From positions 1 through 14,123 of the forward strand of contig JAGWML010000049.1 in the NCBI GenBank assembly GCA_028873155.1: a DNA stretch of 14,123 nucleotides, read 5' to 3'. The notes below the pieces were generated by a model. That model was not told where the DNA came from, did no database searches, and was given only the letters and a program-made list of their open reading frames with translations. Positions 7,394 to 13,952 of this stretch are shown here, in pieces; position 1 is the stretch's first letter, and the number at the start of each line of letters is the position of its first letter. The translations under genes were made by a program, and so were the position numbers. The DNA is from Acidobacteriota bacterium (GTDB lineage Bacteria; Acidobacteriota; Terriglobia; Terriglobales; Acidobacteriaceae).

Positions 7394-8590
7394 ATGTCGT
7401 CCCTGCCCGTCCTTGTTCTCAACAGCGGCTCGTCGTCCATCAAGTTCTCCGTCTATGAGGCCGGCAACGGCCAGCGCACCCGCCTCATCGAGGGCGCCGT
7501 CGACGGCATCGGTACCAACCGAGGCTCCTTCTGGATCAAAGACGCCGCCGGCTCAAAGCTCGTCGACGAGTCCCCCGCCCTGCCCAACCGCGCTGTCGCC
7601 TTTCAGCTCGTGGCCGACGCGCTCCACTCCGGCCGGTTTCCGCTCCCCGCCGCCATCGGCCACCGCATGGTCTCCGGCGGACCCACGGTCCACGAGAATC
7701 AGCGCATCACCCCCGCCCTCATCGACGAGATGGAGTCCTACACCGCCTTCGCCCCGCTCCATACCCCCATCGCCGTCTACATCATGCGCGAGGCGCTGCG
7801 CCTCTTTCCCGGCGTGCCCAACTTCGTCTGCCTCGACACCTACTTCCACCGCACCATGCCGGAAGAAGCCTGGCACATGCCCATCCCCGACGAGTACACA
7901 GCCATCGGCGTCCGTCGCTACGGCTACCACGGCCTCAGTTACGAGTCCATCGTTCACCAGCTCGGCGCGGAAACACCCGCGCGCCTCATCGTCGCCCACC
8001 TAGGCAACGGCGCTTCCATCACCGCCATTCGCGACGGCAAATGCGTCGACACCTCCATGGGACTCACACCTACCGGCGGCATCATCAGCGGCACCCGAAC
8101 CGGCGACATCGACCCCGGCGTCCTGCTCTTCGTCCTCCGCCGCATGGCTGCAGAAACCCCCAACACCGCCGACGCGGCCGACAGGCTCGAAGTCTTCGCC
8201 AGCAAGAAGGCCGGCCTGCTCGGCGTCAGCGGCCTAACCAATGACATGCGCGGCCTCCGCGACGCAATCGCCCAGGGCGACCCTCGCGCCCGCCTCGCCG
8301 TCACCCTCTTCACCCGCACCATCGCCAAATGGATCGGCAGCTTCATGGCCGTCCTCGGCGGCCTCGACATGCTCGTCTTCACCGGCGGCATCGGCGAAAA
8401 CGACATCGCCTCCCGCGCCGAAATCTGCGCCAGTCTCGCCCCGCTCGGCATCGTCCTCGACCCCGCACGCAACAATACCCGCGGCGCAGCCGTCATCTCA
8501 GCCGCCAACTCACCCGTCACCATCCGCGTCATTCCACCGGCTGAAGACCTGATGATCGTGAACCACGTTGTTCGCCTGCTCAAAAACTGA
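7394..8590 (+). CDS. ackA: Acetate kinase (acetate/propionate kinase family)
   Basis: Interconverts acetyl phosphate + ADP and acetate + ATP in the cytoplasm, for substrate-level phosphorylation or acetate activation. The product has 398 residues, normal for the family, with the ASKHA fold. Motifs in order: VLVLNSGSSSIKFSVYE (6-22), HRMVSGG (90-96), FAPLHTP (119-125), CLDTYFHRTMP (146-156), RRYGYHGLS (174-182), AHLGNGAS (201-208), DTSMGLTPTGGIISGTRTGDIDPG (219-242) and FTGGIGEN (329-336). Residues aligned with the Methanosarcina active site are retained: R91, H123, D148, H179, H202, R235 and E384. Several motif positions differ from textbook AckA: HGG is SGG, HNP is HTP, TAFH is TYFH, and GTSH is GLSY. 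That points to a divergent subgroup. No pta or phosphoketolase gene is in the window. GAGGGT eight bases before the ATG supports the start. Confidence 0.95.
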   Translation: MSSLPVLVLNSGSSSIKFSVYEAGNGQRTRLIEGAVDGIGTNRGSFWIKDAAGSKLVDESPALPNRAVAFQLVADALHSGRFPLPAAIGHRMVSGGPTVHENQRITPALIDEMESYTAFAPLHTPIAVYIMREALRLFPGVPNFVCLDTYFHRTMPEEAWHMPIPDEYTAIGVRRYGYHGLSYESIVHQLGAETPARLIVAHLGNGASITAIRDGKCVDTSMGLTPTGGIISGTRTGDIDPGVLLFVLRRMAAETPNTADAADRLEVFASKKAGLLGVSGLTNDMRGLRDAIAQGDPRARLAVTLFTRTIAKWIGSFMAVLGGLDMLVFTGGIGENDIASRAEICASLAPLGIVLDPARNNTRGAAVISAANSPVTIRVIPPAEDLMIVNHVVRLLKN

Positions 8591-8603
8591 GCCTTGTGCT
8601 CCC

Positions 8604-8643
8604 GGCGCGCGCGCGGGTCAATGCTATGCTTCCAGCATCAGCA
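8604..8643 (+). repeat. Alternating GC run and imperfect hairpin after ackA
   Basis: About 14 bases past the ackA stop is an alternating GC run (8604-8615), then an inverted repeat TGCTATGCT-TCC-AGCATCAGCA (8622-8643) that folds into a 9-bp stem with one bulged C and a 3-base loop. No T-run follows, so it is at best a weak terminator or an mRNA 3'-end structure. The left arm also contains an extended -10-like TGCTATGCT that could serve the next gene. I cannot choose between these readings. Confidence 0.35.
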
Positions 8644-8702
8644 CAGCGATCCCTGCGGCCTTACATCTGTATGTCCGTTGCATGACGCCGCAGACGTCTG
8701 CC

Positions 8703-8708
8703 AGGAGG
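8703..8708 (+). promoter_or_regulatory. Shine-Dalgarno deciding a GTG start
   Basis: A perfect AGGAGG ends four bases before the GTG at 8713. It is the reason for choosing this non-ATG start for the glycosyltransferase, as no ATG is nearby in frame. Confidence 0.7.
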
Positions 8709-8712
8709 CCAG

Positions 8713-10068
8713 GTGTCTAACGCGGTCGAGACAGCATCCAAGCCCGAGTCCAGACTTCTTCGCTGGCCCAGCCGTCTCGTAGGCCCACCTCCCAACCTCA
8801 AAGAGCTGAACCTTGCCTGCTGGGGCTTGCTCCTCGGCATCCTGGTCATCCCGCTGTGTTTTGGATTTTGGTTGCATCATCGCGTCTCGCCCGGAACGCT
8901 ACCGCCTATCGCCTCCGGCTTTACCTATTTCTACGGCATTGGCAAAATCGTCGACACTTACCCCATCCTCCGGCTCTATGACTATTCCCTCCAGTTGAAA
9001 ACCTTCAATGACATTTGGACGCAGGCCGGCAATGATTACGGGCCCAGCCCCTATCCTCCGTTCATCGCGCTCTTCTTCAGCCTCTTTGCGAGGCTCTCTT
9101 TCGAGCACGCTTACTTTCTCTGGATCATGGTTTCGCTCGCGCTCTACGGTATAGGTGTGCTGGCCACGGCGCTCGCGATCTTCCCTCGCGATCCCTTGGC
9201 CCGGTCACTCGTGCTCTGCCTTTCGATGGCCTACTACCCTTTCTTGTTCGGGGCTCTGCTCAACGGCCGCATCTCGACACTTGAGATTGGCGCAATCGGC
9301 GTTGTTCTGCTCCTTGAGTCGCGCACCAAGCCCATCTTCAGCGGACTCGCTCTATCCGTCCTCACCTTCAAGCCCACCACGCTGGTGCTGATTCTGCCCG
9401 CGCTTCTTCTCACCCGCCGTTTCCGCACTCTTACGGGATTCCTGATGGGCGCGACGGTTTGGTTCACGGGAACCACAATGATTACTGGCTTCGCAATATG
9501 GAGCGAATATCTGCGCTTTGCGCGTTTCTTCAGCCATCAGCAATGGCTGGGGAACGGGCGGCTCTTAAACTATGCCCGCTACGTCGACCTCAAATCGCTC
9601 TCCTACACTCTTCCCGGTGGTCGATCTCCAGCGGGCCTCGCTCTTCTGGCGGCCTTCGCACTAGCTGCAGGCATCGCGCTCATCCTGCTGCTCTGGCGCT
9701 CCGCGCGCGCGCCACAGCCGGTGCAGTTTTTGGTCTGGGCCACCGTCCTTACCTGGACGCTGATCCTCAACATCTACGTGCCCGCATACGACTCCATCCT
9801 GGTTGTGCCCGCTCTGGCTCTCACATTCTCGGCGTTCCATTCACTTCACTTCGAACTCGCCACCGATCTGGCTGCTCTGCTCGCTGTCCTCATCTTTGCC
9901 ATCTCCTGGTTCTCTGAGTCGATTGCGTCCCAACGCCATATCCAACTCTTCACATTCCCCTTCGCCTTGCTCGGATGCCTTCAGCTTGCCCTATTGCACA
10001 AGGCATTACGACAGCAGGTTCAATCGTCCAGCCAGTCCGCGGACGCACTAGAGATCGCCGCCTCGTAA
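8713..10068 (+). CDS. GT87-family (DUF2029) polytopic membrane glycosyltransferase
   Basis: Predicted GT-C-fold enzyme of the inner membrane that would transfer a sugar from a polyprenyl-phosphate donor on the periplasmic side; donor and acceptor are unknown. The product has 451 residues: a hydrophilic 30-residue N-terminus, then about 10-11 hydrophobic segments (for example 37-54, 116-128, 133-156, 164-182, 192-201, 208-233, 240-262, 305-328, 337-355, 360-376, 384-402, 410-428). After the first segment comes the family's first-loop signature: SGFTYFYGIGKIVD (68-81), LRLYDYSLQ (86-94) and GPSPYPPFIALFF (110-122), then AYFLW (133-137). The aspartate usually found at the start of the FxxFY motif is glycine (G69). 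The start is GTG with AGGAGG in front. It may be cotranscribed with ctaA, 37 bases downstream, but the functions appear unrelated. Family call fairly good; activity uncertain. Confidence 0.82.
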   Translation: MSNAVETASKPESRLLRWPSRLVGPPPNLKELNLACWGLLLGILVIPLCFGFWLHHRVSPGTLPPIASGFTYFYGIGKIVDTYPILRLYDYSLQLKTFNDIWTQAGNDYGPSPYPPFIALFFSLFARLSFEHAYFLWIMVSLALYGIGVLATALAIFPRDPLARSLVLCLSMAYYPFLFGALLNGRISTLEIGAIGVVLLLESRTKPIFSGLALSVLTFKPTTLVLILPALLLTRRFRTLTGFLMGATVWFTGTTMITGFAIWSEYLRFARFFSHQQWLGNGRLLNYARYVDLKSLSYTLPGGRSPAGLALLAAFALAAGIALILLLWRSARAPQPVQFLVWATVLTWTLILNIYVPAYDSILVVPALALTFSAFHSLHFELATDLAALLAVLIFAISWFSESIASQRHIQLFTFPFALLGCLQLALLHKALRQQVQSSSQSADALEIAAS

Positions 10069-10105
10069 GTGGCGCTTGCCACCGGTGTTCTACACTGGTT
10101 GGTTC

Positions 10106-11083
10106 ATGAAATCGGAGTCCGCCTTCATGCCCCCTGCTACTGTTTCCGCCCATCCCGCTCAGCTTCCATCGCTCGCCGTGCGGCGTTTCGCCTGGGCCGT
10201 CGTCGCCTACTTCATCGCCGTCATCCTCTGGGGAACCGTCGTACGCGCCACCGGCTCCGGCGCCGGTTGTGGCGACCACTGGCCCCTCTGCAACGGCACC
10301 GTCGTCCAGCACTCGCCGCGCGTCGATACCGTGATCGAGTTCGCCCATCGCATCACAAGCGGCCTCTCCTTCTTCGCCGCGGTTGGCCTCGCCATCTGGA
10401 CCTTCGGCGCCACGCCGCGCCGCCACCTCGCCCGCGCCACCGCCATCGCCGCAGTCGTTTTCACGCTGATTGAAGCCATCCTCGGCGCGCTCCTCGTCAA
10501 ACTCGGCCTCACCGCGCAAAGCACCTCGCCCCTGCGCGCGCCTTACCTTGCGCTGCACCTCACCAATCCGCTGCTTATGCTCGGCGCGCTCGCCCTCACC
10601 GCGCATCTGCTCGGCCGCGCCCAGGGCTTCTTGAAAGGCACGGTCCGTTTCGTTGCGCCCATCCGCGCCGCTGCAGGACTCTTGATCGTTTTGATTGTGG
10701 GCGTCACCGGCTCGCTCGCCGCACTCGGCGACACGCTCTTCCCCGCGTCCTCACTTGGCTCCGCCCTCGCGCAGGACTTCTCGTCCACCAGCGGCTGGCT
10801 CGTGCGGTGGCGCTGGACGCACCCCTCCATCGCCTTCCTCGCCAGCATCTTCCTCATCTGGCTGCTCGTCCGCGCCGCGCAGCGCAACGCATGGTGGGAC
10901 AATCGCGGCCTCTCCGCGCTCATCCTCATGCTGCTCGCCGCGCAATACCTGCTCGGACTGCTCGATGTCGTTCTGCTCGCGCCGGTCTGGATGCAGGTGC
11001 TACACCTGCTCGGCGCAGACGTTCTCTGGGCCGCGCTCATCGTGCTCACCGCACGTGTGACGTTGCAACCCAAAGAAGGTTGA
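10106..11083 (+). CDS. ctaA: Heme A synthase (COX15/CtaA family)
   Basis: Inner-membrane enzyme that oxidises the C8 methyl of heme O to give heme A for aa3-type cytochrome oxidase. With the ATG at 10106 it has 325 residues and about eight transmembrane segments in two related halves, as in the family. GTVVRATGSGAGCGDHWPLCNG (43-64) carries the paired loop cysteines C55 and C62. EFAHR (78-82) carries the conserved glutamate and heme-ligand histidine (E78, H81; compare E57/H60 in Bacillus subtilis CtaA). H151 in LALHLTNP, H239 in WRWTHPS and H300 in VLHLLGAD are the other expected heme-ligand histidines. The start is uncertain: the frame opens at TTG 10076, ATG 10106 has no clear Shine-Dalgarno, and ATG 10127 has GGAG nine bases upstream. 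No ctaB or oxidase subunit gene is nearby. Its stop is only five bases from the stop of the convergent M24 gene. Confidence 0.93.
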   Translation: MKSESAFMPPATVSAHPAQLPSLAVRRFAWAVVAYFIAVILWGTVVRATGSGAGCGDHWPLCNGTVVQHSPRVDTVIEFAHRITSGLSFFAAVGLAIWTFGATPRRHLARATAIAAVVFTLIEAILGALLVKLGLTAQSTSPLRAPYLALHLTNPLLMLGALALTAHLLGRAQGFLKGTVRFVAPIRAAAGLLIVLIVGVTGSLAALGDTLFPASSLGSALAQDFSSTSGWLVRWRWTHPSIAFLASIFLIWLLVRAAQRNAWWDNRGLSALILMLLAAQYLLGLLDVVLLAPVWMQVLHLLGADVLWAALIVLTARVTLQPKEG

Positions 11084-11088
11084 GCCCG

Positions 11089-12243
11089 CTATTTCACCAG
11101 CAGCCCCGCCGCCGGATACACCGTTCCATTCACCACGGGTTCAATCACCGGCAGTTCGGGCGTCGCCGTCAGCCACTCGATGCGGCCACCTTGCAGTAGC
11201 ACCGTATCCTCGGCCTTGCCGCCACGAATGCTCGGGTTCCAGGCAAACGCCTGCTGATTCACCACGGACTCCGCGCCCGTTGGCGTCGCCACCCACTCGC
11301 GCTCGCCATAGCCCGTCGGTCCGCCCTGATGGTGCAGCCGCTCTTCGCCCGGATACCCCTCCGCCTCATACGCCTTCTGCGCCACGCGAAACAGCTCCGC
11401 ACTCGTCGCGCCCGGCTTCGTCGCATCCAGAAGCGCAGCATTCACCCGCGCCGCGGATTGGAATCGCGTCTCCAGCTCCGCCGCCGGCTTCCCGAAATGC
11501 ACAAACCGCGTAATCGAAATCGCCAATCCCCACTTCCGCGTGCACAGGTTCAGCATGGCGTACTGCTTCAGCCGTGCTCCGCGCGGCACCGCGTGCTTGT
11601 ACTTGTAAATGCGCTCATCCACCGCATAGAGCGCCACCGACGGCAATATCCCGCGTCGCAGCAGAATCTCTTCCGTCATCGCCTCCAGGTCATACTCCGT
11701 CTGCCCCGGCTCCACGGCCTTCAGCGCTTCCACCGTCGCTGCCACCGTCTCCGCGCCCAGCCAGCGATACCGCGCCATCTCGCTCCCGCTCAGCGCCGCG
11801 CGCAGCGGATAGAGATTCACCAGCGTTGCGCCTGCGCACGGCCCATCGCACCCCAGTGCTCCTCCCGCCAGGCGTGCGGCCGTCGCGGCTGTATCATCGC
11901 CCCACCACGGAAACACAACCGGCTCAAAATCCAGCGCGCCAAACTCCTCATCGTGCAGACGCGGCGCTTCATTCTCAGTGGTGAAGTAATAGCGCTTCCC
12001 CTCGGACGTCACCAGCACAGACGCAACGCCTGTCTCGCTCGGTGTCAGGACGCGCACTTCCACCGCGCCGCCGGTCACCCACGCCAGGTTTTCGCTCCGC
12101 CGTAGCAACACGCCGCTCAGCTTCTGGCCGCGCATCCACTCCACCAGCCGCCCGTGTTTGCTCTCCAGCTCTGCATTCCACGCAGCCTGCTCCACCACCG
12201 TCGTCCCCTGTACCACCAGGCTCTTCTTCATCCGCTCACTCAT
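11089..12243 (-). CDS. M24 peptidase-fold protein, metal ligands degenerate (possible pseudoenzyme)
   Basis: The product has 384 residues in two parts: an N-terminal creatinase/prolidase-like domain (about 20-150; RLVEWMRGQKLSGVLLR, NLAWVTGG) and a C-terminal pita-bread M24 domain (about 155-384). Active M24 enzymes bind two metals through D, D, H, E and E. The first Asp is N232 (LNLCTRKWG), the second, exactly 11 residues on, is S243 (ISITRFVHFG), His is present at 304/305 (LHHQGGPTGYG), the EPG glutamate is N336 (WNPSIRGG), and only the last, E345 (AEDTVLL), remains. The surroundings are well ordered, which argues for a conserved noncatalytic or differently catalytic subfamily rather than decay. 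The frame extends to 12378, overlapping the upstream gene, but the ATG at 12241-12243 is preferred because GGAGTGGAG precedes it and the fold begins soon after. Probably cotranscribed with the isomerase-like gene. Confidence 0.85.
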   Translation of the reverse strand: MSERMKKSLVVQGTTVVEQAAWNAELESKHGRLVEWMRGQKLSGVLLRRSENLAWVTGGAVEVRVLTPSETGVASVLVTSEGKRYYFTTENEAPRLHDEEFGALDFEPVVFPWWGDDTAATAARLAGGALGCDGPCAGATLVNLYPLRAALSGSEMARYRWLGAETVAATVEALKAVEPGQTEYDLEAMTEEILLRRGILPSVALYAVDERIYKYKHAVPRGARLKQYAMLNLCTRKWGLAISITRFVHFGKPAAELETRFQSAARVNAALLDATKPGATSAELFRVAQKAYEAEGYPGEERLHHQGGPTGYGEREWVATPTGAESVVNQQAFAWNPSIRGGKAEDTVLLQGGRIEWLTATPELPVIEPVVNGTVYPAAGLLVK

Positions 12244-12247
12244 CGCA

Positions 12248-12256
12248 CTCCACTCC
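12248..12256 (-). promoter_or_regulatory. Shine-Dalgarno deciding the M24-like gene start
   Basis: The minus strand reads GGAGTGGAG, with GGAG cores four and nine bases before the ATG at 12241-12243. It favours this start over the longer frame beginning at 12378. Confidence 0.6.
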
Positions 12257-12292
12257 GTCCGGCTCTTCGGCCGCGATCGTTCCTCTGCAACG

Positions 12293-12316
12293 GCGGGCGC
12301 CAGTGTCAGCGCCCGC
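12293..12316 (-). repeat. Intercistronic 8-bp perfect hairpin
   Basis: A perfect inverted repeat GCGGGCGC-(8)-GCGCCCGC (arms 12293-12300 and 12309-12316) sits in the 97-base gap between the isomerase-like gene and the M24-like gene. On the minus strand no T-run follows, so it does not look like a full intrinsic terminator. It could be an mRNA processing or stability element giving unequal expression of the two genes. That role is inference. Confidence 0.5.
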
Positions 12317-12341
12317 TCGGTTGCTCTCCGTTGTTTTTGCC

Positions 12342-13766
12342 TTATTCGTCCAGAGACGGATGGTAGTGGCTCTCCCATCCCATGTACCGCGCGGCCTCAT
12401 GCACCGACTTCGACACATCGCTGAAATTCGCCGCCACGTGATGCTCAAAGCCCTCGCGGCAGATATACCGCAGCAGCTTCTGCAGCTCGGGAATCTCCGC
12501 CACGCCCGCGCCGCCAAAGGTCTCCAGTGGATCGCTCGTAAACCGCCCCGCGCCTGTGTACCCGCGCACTACCCCGCGTCGGTCATCCGTCGAGAAGCGC
12601 GCAAAGCTCATCACGCCGGGCTTCACGCGGCCCACGCAGGTGCCAAACGTGTTCAGCTTGCCCACCGTTCCGGCAATGATCTCCTGGTAGTCCATCTTCA
12701 CTTCCTGGAAGAAGTGCTTCGGCAGGTTCGAGCAGTGGAAGCACACGCACTTATTCGGATCGTTGCCGTAGTTGTTGTTCCAGTCCAGCAACGCCGACGG
12801 TGTCCCTGAGGCCAGCGCCAGCATGTACATGCTCAGCGTCCCCGGCACGTCCACCTCGCACGCCGAGGGAATCAGCTCATTCGACATCATGCTCATGATC
12901 GTGCACGGCACCACGCCGAAGAACTCCTCCATCGACGTCCAGCACTGCACCGCGCTCACTGTCACGTGCGTCTGCTTCATCCATCCGTCGATCACCGCGC
13001 CCAGCTTCGCCATCTTCAGCAGCGCATCGTCGGGAATCCCCGCCGTCGTCACATACTTCTTGATCGCCGCCAGCTTCGCCTGCGCCGCATCGTCGTTGTC
13101 CTTCATCCGTCCAATGCGTCCGAAGATCTCCGACAGGTCGATCGTCTCAATCGTGATCCCGTTTGTCTCCAGAATCCGCTCCGAGTAGCGCACCGTGTTG
13201 AACGCCGTCGGCCGCGCGCCAATCGCGCCGATCCGCAGATTCTTCAGCCCCTTCACAATCCGGCACACAGCCGAGAACCACTCCAGGTCCGCCTTGAACT
13301 CCGCCGAGCTCAAACTCTCCGTGTGCAGCGTCGTCAGTGAGTACTCGATGCCGTACTGCATCATGTTGTTGCACGCGCTCATCTTCCCGCAGAAGCTGTC
13401 GCGCCGCGTTGCAATCGTCATTGCATCCGAGCGGTCCGGTGTCGCCTGCACCAGCACCGGCACCTTGAGCCCTGACAGGCGAATCGCATCCACGATCCCG
13501 CGCTCCTCGCCAAAGTTCGGCAACGTTACGATGATGCCGTCAATCTCTTCCGCGTGCTTCTTGAACAGCTCCGCGCAGCGCTGCGACTCTGTGTACGTTT
13601 CCACCGCGCCGTACTTTGACTCCTCCGGGCTCAGCACAATCGCCCGTGCGCCCGCCTTCTCCAGCACCGAGAGAATCTCTTCGCGGCCCGACTTGGCCAA
13701 ATGATCCGGAAAAAACCCGCGGTTCCCCACCACCACGCCAAATGTCATCTTCCTCTGCGCTGCCAT
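12342..13766 (-). CDS. L-fucose/L-arabinose isomerase-family protein
   Basis: Predicted cytoplasmic metal-dependent aldose-ketose isomerase; the substrate cannot be read from sequence. The product has 474 residues, nearer AraA (about 500) than FucI (about 590). An N-terminal Rossmann-like region (TFGVVVGNRGFFP 8-20; DGIIVTLPNFGEE 76-88) is followed by a second one (LRIGAIGARPTAFNTVRYSE, 177-196). Candidate metal ligands are E304 (CEVDVPGTLSMYM), D328 (LLDWNNNYG), H344 (CFHCSNLP) and H442 or H443 (EHH). The 304/328 spacing equals E337/D361 of E. coli FucI, and the full set spaces much like AraA E306, E333, H350 and H450. The active-site framework therefore looks intact. AAGGAGAAG just before the ATG supports the start. 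It is upstream of the M24-like gene on the same strand, with the hairpin spacer between. L-fucose, L-arabinose, D-arabinose or a less common sugar are all possible. Confidence 0.85.
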   Translation of the reverse strand: MAAQRKMTFGVVVGNRGFFPDHLAKSGREEILSVLEKAGARAIVLSPEESKYGAVETYTESQRCAELFKKHAEEIDGIIVTLPNFGEERGIVDAIRLSGLKVPVLVQATPDRSDAMTIATRRDSFCGKMSACNNMMQYGIEYSLTTLHTESLSSAEFKADLEWFSAVCRIVKGLKNLRIGAIGARPTAFNTVRYSERILETNGITIETIDLSEIFGRIGRMKDNDDAAQAKLAAIKKYVTTAGIPDDALLKMAKLGAVIDGWMKQTHVTVSAVQCWTSMEEFFGVVPCTIMSMMSNELIPSACEVDVPGTLSMYMLALASGTPSALLDWNNNYGNDPNKCVCFHCSNLPKHFFQEVKMDYQEIIAGTVGKLNTFGTCVGRVKPGVMSFARFSTDDRRGVVRGYTGAGRFTSDPLETFGGAGVAEIPELQKLLRYICREGFEHHVAANFSDVSKSVHEAARYMGWESHYHPSLDE

Positions 13767-13881
13767 TGTTCTTCTCCTTCAGTCCCTTCGCCGCTGCCGC
13801 GGCCCATGCACCCTGCGCCCCGCCGGAGAAACCGTCTCCGCCCCCGGCTGCCGATCGCAGAAATTAGTGTTCAATTGCCCG

Positions 13882-13917
13882 CGTGCCGCGACGGCCCGGC
13901 ACGTCTTCTCAAGAAGA
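13882..13917 (-). terminator. Two adjacent inverted repeats, possible weak terminator
   Basis: In the 186-base gap between the partial membrane gene and the isomerase-like gene lie a perfect 6-bp palindrome TCTTCT-CA-AGAAGA (13904-13917) and a perfect 7-bp stem CGTGCCG-(8)-CGGCACG (13882-13903). They come 36 bases after the stop of the minus-strand partial gene. No T-run follows on that strand, so terminator function is uncertain. The rest of the gap (13767-13881) should hold the isomerase promoter, but no clear -35/-10 pair is visible. Confidence 0.35.
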
Positions 13918-13952
13918 TCGGCGACGAAGCCTATGCCTCGCCGCCGCCCTTG

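Noticed and set aside
8604..8615. Alternating GC run as a possible Z-DNA element
   Set aside because: Only about 12 bases in a GC-rich genome; too short to claim a function.
11329..12105. A 258-codon plus-strand open frame opposite the M24-like gene
   Set aside because: Arg/His/Gln-rich antisense shadow with no domain; the minus strand has a recognisable M24 fold.
12244..12378. 45-codon N-terminal extension of the M24-like protein
   Set aside because: It overlaps the end of the isomerase-like gene, is polar and low in conservation-like features, and a good Shine-Dalgarno marks the ATG at 12241-12243.
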